DNA of 64,000 nucleotides from Camarhynchus parvulus (lineage: Eukaryota; Chordata; Aves; Passeriformes; Thraupidae), in NCBI RefSeq assembly GCF_901933205.1, contig NC_044574.1, positions 43,929,609 to 43,993,608 of the forward strand, written 5' to 3'. Of the stretch, positions 1-12,328 are shown in pieces. Made by a program: the position numbers and the translations under genes. Under the pieces are notes generated by a model, which ran no database searches, was not told where the DNA came from, and saw only the letters and a list, made by a program, of their open reading frames with translations. The stretch's first letter is position 1. Every line of letters starts with the position of its first letter.

Positions 1-1679
1 AGGATTCACTTCTTTTTCAAAGCACATACCGTCAATCACCATGGGTCAATAAACAGACTAAAACAGCTGTTAGTGGAAGTCAATTGAAAACATTTGTTTT
101 GATTGAGACAGATAAGAGGAAAAGGGATCTGGATGTTTTACAAGTTTCACCACTGCCATCCTCACATCAATATCTCACTGGTACAATCTTGCCCTCTACA
201 ATTATTTATACTTCACATTTTGGATTGTAAGTTTTTCTGTCTTTCTTTTCTCCCTTTGACCTTCCATGTTCATTAAAGCAGAGCCAGAGAGAAAGAAACA
301 AATTGCAGTATTAGGTCCTAATTCTTAGATTAGTTTCAGTTTAGGTGGACTCTTGTATACACATACTCCAGCAGAAGTAAAGGGGCATAGGTAACGTGAA
401 AGCTGTCATTTGACATCACTCCTTCAGGTATTACAAACCCTTCCAATCAACATCTTTTCTAAAAGGTTTACTTCTAGAAATTATGATATAAAATCAGCAC
501 AGGGCAGAGACACGGGTCTACACTGCATGACCTAACACTACTACCTTATTGGTGTATGAGAGATGTCTGTGAATGGATAATTTATTATCACTGCCTCTTC
601 TCTCTGAAAATGAAAACAAAACTAAGACCTCATGCTTCCCCACTAAGATGAGGCCCTAGATTCTTCCTACTGCTATACAGGAGAATAAAAGCACTGTTGG
701 ACTAAAGGAAAATGTAACTATAAATGCTTGCACAGCATCAGTTTCACATTGATCAACAGAAAATAGCCTGGGCAGAGAGGGCACTGGCAGATTCTGAAGT
801 CACATTCAGTTCAATCACAAGTAATATGGTGGCATACAAAATTACACAATCAGTTTTATGCTTTTTTTTCTTCTTACTGTCATTGTATGAGATATGTTAA
901 TGCTAATCACAAAACCAATCAAACAGCCCAGGGAAGCGAAAAGTCAGACTGAAATAAAAATCTCCAAATACCATCAAGTATGCCTTAGCCTTTCTCAGTT
1001 ACCAGAAACCACACATCCCAACCTGGCAAACTCCTATACTGGCAGGCTGGCCTTACACACCACATCCCAGCAGACAGTGGGCACCTGCCAGCACCTATGT
1101 ATTTGTCCACGTGGAGCAAATCAATTATGTCGAGTTGCCACCAGCACCCTTGTGCAACAGAAAGGTTCACATGACTTGCTAATAGTTCCTCAAAGATCAG
1201 AGAAAGCAACACAGTAATCACTCTGCCAGGCCACACTGCCTTCTCCCGTTACCCGGGCCCCGAAGTTGCCGAGACCTCTGCCTTCCTTTGGCATCCAAAG
1301 CAAACGCCAACACAGCCTTCGGTGATTCGGTGAGTGACGCAAGGAGAAAGAAATAATCAATGTTAATTAACCTGTTAAAATAGAAGTCCGAACCCAAACT
1401 CAGCACCCAGACACTGGGTCACGGGGTGACAGCGCCACGCAGGAATACCTGGCACTCCGTTAGGCGTCACGCTTGGGAGGAAAAGCCTTCCGGAAAACAA
1501 AAGCGCGTATCCCATGCTCTCACCTCGGCACCTGAACGCTCACACAGCCCTGCGCGAAGCCTGGCTCCTCTCTCTCCCCCAGAAGTTTGCGACCAACGCA
1601 GCCCAAGGGTCGCCCTACAAACCAGCAGCGGAAAAGCCGAGCCAAAAAGATAAAGGAGATTAGGCGGGCATTACTTCCA
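1..1679. other. AT-rich flank, no supported gene
   Basis: This stretch is AT-rich non-coding sequence that becomes GC-richer after about 1230. No open frame has a credible start, splice sites and protein-like composition together. If CpG island 1 drives a minus-strand gene, this would be the beginning of its first intron. A minus-strand donor-like site (cgag|gtgaga read on the minus strand) lies near 1520, but no matching acceptor or coding segment was found. Confidence 0.5.
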
Positions 1680-1689
1680 CTGACCTATA

Positions 1690-2320
1690 TACTGCCCTCA
1701 GCCCGCGGCGGCCCTGCGGCAGACGGCAGCTGCTCGGCCGGGGGTGACACCGGCCTGACAGCCCGCCCCGCCTGCCGACGAGGCCGAGCGGCGGCGCGAC
1801 ACCCCCGAAACTCGGTGCGGGGCCCGTCCCAGCCGCCGCCGCCCCCTCACGGCTGCCGCCCCAGCGGGACCAGCCCTACCTGGCGCGGGTGGCGGCGGAA
1901 AGTTTCTCCGGGGAGGGGCCAGGCGAGCTCCACTCCCTCTCCGCCGAAATCACCGGCTCCGGGAAGGAAGGAAGAAAGGAAAGAGGGAGGGAGGGAGGTG
2001 GCCACCCAGGTAAATCGCCGTCCGCGACGGGACAGCGGGGCCGTCGTTAATCCCTCGGACGGGAGCGCCCTCACGCCCGCCCGTCCCGAATGCTCCGTCC
2101 CCTCAGGCGGGCATCTTACCCCGCGCCCCCCACCTCCCGCTCCCTCACGGCACGCGGCCCCCGCTCGGCACTGGCCGCCGAGTTTGTGTAAGTGCGGCCG
2201 GGCCGTGAGTCAGAGCGGCGGGGAGGAGCCGCGACCTGCCGGGGGAGGCCCGGCCCAAGGCGGCCCTTGCCGGGCGGGGGCCGCCGAGAGACGATTCGGG
2301 GAGTAGAGCCCAACTTGAGA
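1690..2320. promoter_or_regulatory. CpG island 1, probable promoter
   Basis: Base composition changes sharply here to GC-rich sequence dense in CpG, in contrast to AT-rich flanks on both sides. CpG islands of this size in birds usually mark transcription starts. GC boxes are present (for example within 2270-2282), as is a TGAGTCA site at 2206-2212. Donor-like sites face both ways: on the minus strand CGCCAG|gtaggg with the exon edge at 1880, and GCGGG|gtaagatg with the edge at 2120; on the plus strand CACCCAG|gtaaat with the edge at 2009. The direction of transcription is therefore undecided; a minus-strand gene leaving the window to the left, or a divergent promoter, fits best. No coding exon can be supported: the open frames here are long only because GC-rich DNA has few stops. 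A polypurine run covers about 1964-1998. Confidence 0.75.
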
Positions 2321-2466
2321 AACGATTACCCTGCAATTAAGAAAGCTTCTTGCCATCTCTGCCTGCCTACTTGGAAAACCCGCAAGCCAGAAGTACCATT
2401 TTAAATCTATCCCAATCTTATAAATGAAAATTAGAGGTAGTTCCCTAATGACACAAGCTGCAAGGT

Positions 2467-2968
2467 GATCAGTGGCCTGGAGCACTTCTCTGAAGAGAAG
2501 CTGAGAGAGCTGAGGTTGTTCAGCCTGGAGAAGGCTCTGGGTGGGAGACCTTGTTGTGGCCTTCCAGTACTTGGGAGCATCTCTCATGAGCAGAGACTGC
2601 AGGAGCTGGGCCTTTTTAGTCCAGAGAAGAAGAGACTGGGAAAAAAATCTCATTAATACATAGTAATATGTTAAAGGCAGGTGCCAAGGGGATGGTGCCA
2701 GACTCTTTTCAGTGGTCCACAGCCACAGGACAAGGAGCAATGGGCAGAAACTGAAACACGAGAAGTTTCACCTCAGCATGAGGAAGAACTTTATGTTGAA
2801 GGTGGCAGAGCACTGGAACAGAGGTCATGGAGTCTCTGTCTCTGGAGACCTTCAAAACCCATCTGGAGGAGTTCCTGAGTCATCTGCTGAAGGTGAACCT
2901 GCCTGGGCAGGAGAGCTGGACTAGATGATCTCCAGAGGCCCCTTCCAACCATATCAATTCTGTGATAC
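2467..2968 (+). mobile_element. CR1 retroposon 3' end, plus strand
   Basis: The segment reads through the usual CR1 3' region in order: 'ctgagagagctgaggttgtt', 'agcctggagaaggctc', 'ggtgccaaggggatggtgcc', 'ctgaaacacgagaagtttca', 'ggcagagcactggaacag', and the tail 'gatgatctccagaggcccct' followed by 'ttctgtgat'. It is 5'-truncated, as most avian CR1 copies are, and diverged, so it is an old immobile copy. It lies about 150 bases beyond the edge of CpG island 1. The open frames across it are incidental. Confidence 0.9.
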
Positions 2969-2990
2969 TTGAAGTAGGCTCATGAAAAAG

Positions 2991-3292
2991 AGTGAGAGGG
3001 ACCTTTTGTCCCATTATGGGCGCATAATGATAGGACAAGTGCTAAGGCTTTAAAACTAAAAGAAGAGAGCTTTAGATGAGATGTTAGGAAAAATCCCATA
3101 TTCAGACGGTGGTAAGACATTGCAGCAGGTTCCTCTCAGCTCTGGATGTTCCTTCCATGGAAGTGTTCAAGGCTAAGTTGTATGTGGCTTTGATCATCCT
3201 GGTCTAGTGGGTGGCATCCCCACCCATGGCAAGAGGTTGGAACTGGGTAATCTTTAAGATCTCTTCTAACTCAAGCCTTTCTGTGATTCTGT
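2991..3292 (+). mobile_element. Older CR1 3' fragment, plus strand
   Basis: This is a second CR1 3' end directly after the previous one, recognisable from 'ccatggaagtgttcaaggct', 'catcctggtctagtgggtgg', 'cccatggcaagaggttggaa' and the end 'tctttaagatctcttctaac' plus 'ctgtgattctgt'. It is more diverged than its neighbour. Two separate tails show that these are two insertions in the same orientation and not one element. Confidence 0.85.
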
Positions 3293-6200
3293 AACACTGT
3301 ATAGTTCTTATTTTTAAATACCTCACCGTAACTGTGATAGACTGCTGTGGTGAATAGTTAAGCATAGTTCAATATGCCACTATGTTTTCTACTTTTTTTT
3401 TTTTAAGGCTTCAGATAAATTAATTAAACTGTAAGTGTTCTTATTATGGTTTCAATAAAGACTCAAAATAGGAATAGATGCTGGCCTATTAGGCTAACAG
3501 CTTATTTAAAGAAATGTATAGTATAATCTACCAAGTGTAATGGTGTTGTCTCTGAGCTCAGGAAGCATTCTTTCCAATGCTCCATGTAATTAAAGGATAA
3601 TTTACTGAGATTTCTAACTAACTAGACTCACACAAACTAACTCACACTTAGGTGTGCCAGAGTTAAGGTTTCTCAACCCAGGATAAAACCATCATCCAAA
3701 AATCCACTAAGAAATAAAACTGATGTAACAAAACTGAGGTTCCTCCACTCCTCCACTCAGGTAGACTGGAAGAATCATTGGTTCTTGTACTATATCTTGG
3801 CACACATTGAAACTAAATCTAAACTTTAAGGAGCAGGGAGTACTGCCATTTCTAGGGACTATAATTCCTCCTTCACATGCTGTTGTTTATTGGTTTTGGA
3901 ACTGCAAGATGAAATAGTAAGGCCATTTAATTCTTTATTGAAAATGCTATGGCAGAGGTGCTTGGTGCTCAGCAGAGCTAGTAACACCATCCCCTCACAG
4001 TCTGAATCCAGAATCTATTGCCTAGATGTCTGAGCATGCATGTCTCTCTTTGCAGAGCTGTTTTCCAACGTTAGATCTGGTATTTCTTTACATAAATTCA
4101 GGAAGTGGCTTCCAAGTGCTGCTGTTGAGCCTGGGTGCAGAGATGGATGGCATTTGGCTGCTGTCTAGGACAGCAGAGCAGAAGCCAGCTTAGGAATTTG
4201 GTAGAATTGTCTAGAGGACTTTAGGAGAAACTGAGATGATACTTCTGTTTAAATTGTTTGGTCTCAGAAGCAGGGGAAGCATCAGCCAGCACCCGGGGGA
4301 AAGATGCCCTTTGTGTGAAACCTCTCCTCATAAGCAGATCGTTAAGGAGTGAGCGTCTGAAGCACTGGCTCTTGCAAATGGCGATAGAATCTAGTTTGCT
4401 TCTTTCTGTTGCTGCTCTAAGCATTTTAAAAGCACTCCATAATTATTTTTGCTGTGATAATTAGGTTGAATCCACGATAGCCATCCTTTTACATCCCTAT
4501 CTCTTAATGATTTGATAAGCTGTTCTATCACGCAGAGTTAGAAGAGATGGAAGTGTAAAGATGGCTTATCACAAGCTCACACTAATCCTGCTACTCACCC
4601 TCTTTGTTCTGGAGGCATTCTTAGCTACTGAGAAATACTTCACCCAAGTGTAAGAGTTAGAGGCATAGCACGTGAACAGAAATACAACTGATTGACAGGA
4701 TAATTGCAAGTAGTAAAGGTGGCATGAGATTTCACTACCAGCACTTGCTGGTCTTGAATGTTGTGTCATTGATACAGTTGTGCAGTACCTCTAGTGAAGT
4801 TACAAATAATTACAACTAACTTTGAATTTACGGTAGTTAGAGAACACAACAACATTTATGCTTATACTTTTGGTCACAAGTTTTACTCCACAGAAAAATC
4901 AGGCTTTCTAATGAAATTCCAGAAAGTTTCTGCTTTTGGGCATGCCTGCAGCATCAGAAAGATCTTTTCTGTTGCAGACAAAAAATGACCAAGTGTATCT
5001 ACAAAGGTAAACCAGACAGCTTTTAGAAGAGCTCTCTTACAGTAAATTTCTATGCCATTTTTTCATGTTACATGTTTTATCCATTGGTCCATAAAGAATT
5101 GAATTACACTCTCCAATTATTAGTCACAGGTGTACTACATAGAGAAAATCCCTAAGATAGAAGTAGTTTCATTTAAAGAAACCCAAGTTACTGTCAACAA
5201 ACCAGAATGCTCACTGTAAATTAAGTGACATCTGAACTGCCCTATTTAACACATTTTTCTTTGATTTGATCTAGACACCACCTCTGTAAAACAAGCCTAT
5301 ACCACATTTGCTTCTTAGCAAGAGATCTGATTTCCAGGAAAGGTGTTAGAAAATAAACATTCCCAATTTAAGAATGAAGAGAAATACAGGCATTTTCCAA
5401 GTCATGTTATATGCCTTACTACAGCCATTGTTCCTTGTCTTCTGTGAGCAACAGGAAAAAAGAAAGTTTGCTTTAAATCTTCAGAAAGGTACTTCGGAAT
5501 TTTCTCTACACATACCTTAAAACTTTCATACTAAGAAAGGAAAGCACTCTAAATGCCTATGAAAAACATTTGGTTACTTCTACCTAAATCATATTTCATC
5601 TGAATGGTATAAGCCACATTCATCCCTTAATGTTAAAAGATGTCCCCAAGCTTTTTTTGAGATACAGTTTTGCAGATATTTTGCTGCAACACACAATTTT
5701 CAGTGTAGTACCATCCTAAAATCATTAGTACAGGACAGATAAATGTTGTATTTACATTGATAGAATCCAGACACTTAGCTGGACTGGTAACTAATGCAAA
5801 TATGTATATAGATTGGAAATTACTACATTACCTTTAAGTGTTTGTACTTTGATGAACAAAAAAAAAGTTAAAGATTTCATAATCTATCTTAATTGGTATG
5901 TATTGATTTACCTGTTTCAAGGCAACACTTCAAATAAAGGAAAATTTGTTTGAAAAGTTATATAACAGGATTTAGTTGAAGGGATTTACCTATGACTATT
6001 ACAAGTTAGTGATTTATGAGACAAACCAAAATAAGTTCACTGCCCCTTTAATAAAATTATTTTTCCTCTTTAAAACCAGATTTGGTTATCTATGATACAT
6101 TGTAAGGGCCTGACAGTAATTTTAAGAATACATTAATTCACTGTGCTCCAAAAGTCAGTCCACTCACAGTCTGTAATTTCTCATGCACTGTAAAATGTCA

Positions 6201-9200
6201 CAGGTCAGCACTGCTAGCAAAAGAAGTAATCTTCCCTTCCTCCACCCATTCTGTCCCTCTCCACATTTCCATCTTCCCTGATCTATACAGCTGTTTAATA
6301 AATGAGATCAGTTCCACGATCCAGATTAAAATTAAACCCCCCCTTTTTTTGTGCTTAAATTTAACACGGATCAGTTTTTTGATCTGCTTCACCTGCCACC
6401 ACATAAATCCTTACTCTGGCACAGAAGAGGGAGTAGCACGAGGGCAAGAATGAACTGGGGCACCATAAATTAGCACAGAGAATATATAAAGCACAAAGTA
6501 TGATTAAAAAAATGGCTTTTAACAGATAGGCATCTAGAAACAATCATACTCTATTCTGTTGCTTGTGAGGGTGTTTTTTTTGTGGTTTTTTTGAGATTAT
6601 GTGCCCAAAGCACATGCTACAATATTGCTACTCCACTATCTGAGAACTTGCCTATGTCCTCTTTAGGTGTCTTTTCTCTCTGTGCTTAAAACTCACAGAG
6701 CTGAACCCTGGACTTGTGCTGTAAATCCTTCAAACTGTGTCTTTGGGGAGGAGGAAAGCAACTGACAACTCAGGAAAAAATCTTTCCTTCTGAAAGAAAC
6801 TAGACAAGACCTCCTTCTTTCTCCACATGCTGCTAGATTTGCAGGATAGAATTTTTTTCTGTCTCTTATAGATTTCTTTCAGATTTGCTAAACCATCTTT
6901 GCCAGAAAAATATTTATGTGTGGACCATAGCAAATCCCTTACCTTAAGAATACTGCTGGAGGATATTTAACAAAAATATATCCCTAGAGGCTGAGTAGCA
7001 GTAGACATATAAAGGCTCAGTCCTCCTTTTCTAATTACAAGTTGTACTCCAAGGTCCGGGGGGAGATTTGTCCAAGAACTACATAACACATTTTTTAATG
7101 AAAATTAGGTTATCAGCATTACTCTGCTGTTCTGGTTATAAAAACTGTGATTATAGCAAACATGATATTTGTGCAAATAGAGCCAAAGCTACTTCTCTAT
7201 AACTATCTGTGTCTCATCATAATCAATAGTGAAAAACATCCATGTTTTCTAACACTCAAAAGTCATGTCTGAAAACCTGAATTTAATAATTTAATTGTTT
7301 CAGACTTGCAAAAAAAAAGAATGTTGACGGTTCACCAGCAGGGATAATTTTAGCAGGCCACAACAGCAGTGCTGCACACTGGGTCAAATACAAGGCCTCT
7401 TCCTAGCTAATTATGATGCAGTCTGTGGAGATTCCCTAGAGAACCACTTGCTTATTAATACCTACACAGTGTTTTCTGTTTCCATAACATCTCCCTTAGT
7501 ATTCACCATTGTATTGCCCTTCCAAAGTCACACCTCTCTCTGCTTTCATAAAGCCTTCTACTTTATCCTCTTGACAGACCTTTTGGTAGACTCTAATCAC
7601 TGAGCTGCTGACAATGGGAATAGGTTACCTGTGATATGGGAAAATCCCAAATCCCACAGTCTGAGTTACACAAAGCCTATCTACCAAATGTGAAATCAGT
7701 CATACTGGAATTTTGAAATTTTTTTAAAATTGTATTTAATTTATTTTTTTTTCTGAGCTAATATAAATTTTCATCTGCTGGAAACTGAGGGAAGGAAAAA
7801 TAAATTGTCATACTGTACTAGCCTCCTGCTCTCTGAATACAATGGCTGTGCAGCTGCATGCCTGGGAAGATGCAGAGATAAACAGGCAATGGAAGTTCAT
7901 ATAAGCTGGCATGTCTCTCTTATATTACTTGAAATACAATGAAATATTATTAAGAAGCATTCTTGTGTGAGTATATGAATGCTGATTTTCTCTATGAATA
8001 GGCTAATGCTAGACAGAAGATGAACCATTCTGCTGCAAGGCAAAAAAATCTAAAAATCAGAGAGTAGTTGTTAGTAATATTTTGTTTCTCTGCAAGGACT
8101 TTTTTGTTCCTTGCTTTGGTCTGGAGTAAAGTGATTCTTCTCCATTTTCAGATACTTTGCATGGCCAGTAGCTGTTACTTTCTACAGAGAAAATAAGAGA
8201 CAGAAGCAAGACTTGCCAAGGAAGAAAGCTATGCTTTGCATTTCTTGTAAATGCAAGGATGTACAGAAAATAAAAGTTTATTTCCTGGAAACTGAGTTGG
8301 TTTTAATGTTTTGCATTGTAGCTTATTTCTCTTCAGAGTTTGTGGGTGACAAGAGTTAAGAATCTTAAGTATAAAGTACTTAATTGATAGAAGTTTTTGC
8401 AAGATCTTTTGAAAAGTTGTTTTTAACTTTTTTTTGCCAATAACTTGATTTATGCCAAATAAATACTTAGTTCAAGAGAAAAGCTGAGCACCCATCTTTG
8501 TGTGCAATTAAACACTTCAAACTCTCAGAGTAGACAGCTGGAGAGAGACAAAACCTCCAGAATGACTACCAGCCAAATCACACATGTAAAACCCCGTATT
8601 TTAAGGTCCCTCCTTGTTCTGCAAGGCATTCAATAGGAAGTTTACTGAAATTATCATAAATTTACTGAATTAGAGGTTAGTGGCTGTTGGAGATTTGGGG
8701 GTAAAATATCTTCATTGGTAGGTGCCTAAATTATTTGAAATAAAATGCTGTTGGGATTTTTTCAAAAGCATCTAGCAGGTGAGAAGCACTCATAACCCTT
8801 TGCATTTTAAAATCATTGGAAAAAATGCAAAGACCAAGTTCCAAGTCTCTTTCTCACCCTTTGAGAGTTAGTTCCTAGCTGCCAGCTGATACAGTCATCC
8901 TCCTCTTGCTTGCTCTTCCAGGATTGTGCTCTTTGCAGCATAGTACTCCAGCTCCAAAAGACTCCCGAATTTCCCACTTTGCATCAACTGATGGGTAAGA
9001 AATATTGATGCAAGGAAGGGAAGGTGAGTTTTAATTTTTTGGCCAAGTTAAAATTAAGTCCTGATCTTTTATATTGCAGGCAAATGATCTATTAATGTAC
9101 TATATCTAGAGCCAACAACAGCCCCTCAGCAGATATGTTCTGAAGGAAGCTCCCTTCTATTCTTTCTGAGAGCAGTTTCTAGATTCTGGGTGCTCTCTAA

Positions 9201-11110
9201 ATAAAAAAAGTCTTCATTTGCAGCCCTAATTTGTACCCTTAATGTCCAGGGAGTACGGAACTGCAGTTACATGCCCTTAGTGACACAGCCCTTTAGCTGG
9301 CCCAGAGCAGCTCCCTGCTCAGTGGCACTTGTTGGATGACCTGTGTAGGGGCTACACTCCATGAGGGACGCATAGCTCAGGCTGAATCTCACTCCAGCAT
9401 CTGAAAGTTAAGCGCTGCCGCTGCTGTTGGAAATCTGGCCATTAACTGTCTTGCTGAAGGCAAAATGGAGAACCAGAAATACTCAGAATTCAAGGGAATT
9501 TGTCTTTCAGCTGCCTTTTTGGGTATTTCTATTTTTTTTCCTTTTGCTGCTCTTCCTTATATTTCTCTCCCCAAAAAGAGATTCTGTAGTATTTACTTAC
9601 ATTAAGGGAAGTTTTCATATTGTTGCCATTTACCAATACAAATGTGAATAATACATGGTTAATATCCAAAATAATTTGGATGATATATTAAGATGTTGTT
9701 AATTTTGAATTTGGACCCTTACAGTTCAATAAATGTGCCCTAAATGTAGAGCATTAGTTGTATGCCTCTGAGAAATCAGCTTGCACAACCAAGAACTTAT
9801 ATATTTAGAATGTAAGCTGCCAGATACTAGTGTCTTGAGATTCTTTATCAAAATAATTATTGAAGTTCAAGCTTGACAGCCTTGTTTTTAAAAAATAACA
9901 AATTTAGGGATTCTGTCCTTTAAGATGTAGTCATTGGAAATGGCAATCCTGATGGAATTCAACGTTTTTTATTTGTTGGCCCTGGCAGCTGTGTATTAGT
10001 AAAATAAATAAATTAAATAAACAGAAACATCTGTTCCAGTCACTAGAGGCTTATTGCTGGAGTTATCTGCATCAGATGGGAGGAGACGGTCTAGTAGAGG
10101 AGCTTGGCTTTCCAGAGCAGAGATTAGTGAAATCAGTAGGAATAAATATGTAGAATTGTGTGACCTGTGGGAAATATCTCACCTGCCAAATGATGACGCT
10201 AACTAGTGTCAAAGTTTGAAGTCCTCTAGCATCTATTCTGCATTATTCATACAAGTAGAAATCCCATTATATTCCAAGTGCTAGCAGAGTCTCACTCTGT
10301 ATCTTATTAAAAGGAAAATCTGTGGCTTAGTTGAGAACCTAAGCCTGTAAGATTTTCTTTTCATTCATTATTATTGGATCCAGGATACCTTACTCCATAT
10401 ATGTGCAAGAAGAGTATAAATGTGTGAGTGTGTGTGCATATATCTCTATATATATCTATGACTATATACATAATTTTTTGTATGTGAGTGCACTGGATAG
10501 TAGTCAGGCACAGAATGCAAGAAAAGGCAACATAATAATGCCTCAGAATTCCAATTCTATTAATATCTCAATAAACCTGAGAGAGCAGACAAAATAGGTA
10601 TCCCTCTGCAAGTATTCCTATGCTGGTATTCCTACATGAAAAATTAATCAAAGCTCTTGTACAATTTTCAAAAAGATGCAAAAGAAATTCTTCATTAGCT
10701 GGACACGTGTAACTTGCTAATTTCATGAAAATAACATGGGAAACTTGTATATAGCTGTGGGGAAAAAGTGGCAGAATGAACTAGTATGTTTCACTTTTTG
10801 ATTGTAATCTGCAAAGTCAAACTAAGATTGCTTACTGGGTTTGCAACTGTATCCAGGAATGCATGATAATAATAAATAATAAAATAGAAAAGAAAACGGA
10901 ATGAAGTTTATAGACTTCTTCAGAAGATGATTGGGCTACTGAAGGACTAGTTGTATAGTGCATGGTTATTTCAAATGCCAAAACCAGATTTCTTTGAAAC
11001 TAGTTCTGTACTGAATCCTAAGCAATCAGAATATAATTTCTGGTAGTTAATCTGTTCATAGCAGGAACTCACAAGTTGGCTTCTTTTGATAGAAGTTGTT
11101 CTCTTCTGGG
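3293..11110. other. Gene-poor AT-rich spacer
   Basis: About 7.8 kb of AT-rich sequence without a supportable gene. It holds poly-A/T tracts and a mixed TG/TA simple-sequence patch near 10424-10475. The longest open frames (about 60-75 codons) lack protein-like composition, good start contexts or flanking splice sites. Conserved non-coding elements could be present but cannot be recognised without a cross-species alignment. Confidence 0.55.
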
Positions 11111-11615
11111 AATCATGGAACATATAATGGTTTGTGTTGGAAGAGACCCTAAAAATCATCCAGTTCCAACCTCTCTGCCATGGGCAGCAACACCTTGCAC
11201 TAAACCAGGTTGCTCAAACCCCATCCAATGGTCTTGAACACTTCCAGGGAGGGGGCAGCCACAGCTGCTCTGGGCAACATGTTCCAGTGCCTCACCACCC
11301 TCACAGTAAGGAATTTCTTCCTAATTTCTAATCTGATCTAATCTCAATCTATCTTCTCTCAGTTTAAAGCCTTTTCCTCTTGTCCTATAAATGCCCATAT
11401 AAAAAGTTCCTCTTCAGCTTTCTTGCAGGCCTTCCTTAGGTACTGCTAGGCTGCTATAAAGTCTCCATGGAGCCTTCTCTTCTCCAGGTCAAAGAACCCA
11501 AACTCTCTCTCAGCCTTTCTTCCTAGGAGTAGTGCTCCAGCCATCTGATCATTCCATAGCACTCCACTGGACTCGCTCCAACAGGTCCACCCACATCCTT
11601 CTTGTGTTCCCCACC
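11111..11615 (-). mobile_element. CR1 retroposon, minus strand
   Basis: Read on the plus strand, this begins with the reverse complement of a CR1 tail ('aatcatggaacatataatgg', 'ttggaagagaccctaaaaat', 'catccagttccaacc'). It continues through 'ccatgggcagcaacacc', 'aaaccaggttgctcaaaccc', 'cagtgcctcaccaccctcac', 'gccttttcctcttgtcct' and 'agccttctcttctccagg'. This is the 3' half of a CR1 element inserted on the minus strand, 5'-truncated, with many small differences from an intact copy. Confidence 0.92.
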
Positions 11616-11656
11616 TTACTCCTCACCTTCTCCTGGTTCAATTGTAACAACCAGGG

Positions 11657-12328
11657 ACTCATAGAAACAGAATCATTCATGTTGGAAGAGATCTCTGGAA
11701 GCCACCTTGGTCAAGACCTTGCTCAGAGCAGGACCAATTAAACCTGGTTTTTCAAGGCTTTTTCTAGCCCAGATGCAAATGCTTTAACAGTTTCTAAGAA
11801 TGGAGATTCCACAACCTTTCTGGGCCATTTTTCTAGTATTGGACCGCCTTCATGGTAATAAAGTTGTTTCTGATACCTCGTGGGAATTTCTGTTTTCTAA
11901 CTTACTCCCATTGCCTCTTGTCTTATCTCTCTGCCCCTTCAGTAAAAGATAAGGGCATGCTGCCAGCTCACATTCAACTCAATTTCAAACAAACTCCACC
12001 AGTATCTCCAAATCCTTTTATGTGGAGCTGCTCTTTACCCATCTGGTTTCTAGCCTGTCCTATTGCATGAAGTTATTCCATCCCTGACACAGGACTTTGC
12101 ATTTGCCCTAGTTAAACTTTATGAGGTGACCATCAGCCCATTCATCCAGGATACAGAGGTCCTTCTGAACAGCAGCCCTGCTCTCTAGCCATGCCCTCCA
12201 GTTTGGTATCACTTAGAAACATGCTATACATACAATCCATCCCATCATGTGAGTCTTTGTTAAAGATGTTATACAGTATTGACCCTGCTAGTAAATGATA
12301 GCTAGCTGGATTTTGTACCATTGATCCT
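11657..12328 (-). mobile_element. Older CR1 copy, minus strand
   Basis: A second minus-strand CR1 follows within about 40 bases. It starts at 'actcatagaaacagaatcat' and 'ttggaagagatctctggaag'. It runs through 'ggagattccacaacctttct' and 'ccattgcctcttgtcttatc', then the deeper CR1 region: 'ggactttgcatttgcccta', 'cttcatccaggat'-like sequence, 'ccagtttggtatcac', 'aaagatgttatacagtattg' and 'gctggattttgtaccattga'. It reaches further 5' than most copies here and is clearly more diverged. Internal junctions are blurred, so it could be two merged fragments. Confidence 0.82.

Noticed and set aside
1587..2306. Plus-strand open frame of about 239 codons across CpG island 1
   Set aside because: The composition is that of translated CpG-rich DNA, with no recognisable domain, and the frame ignores good donor sites within it.
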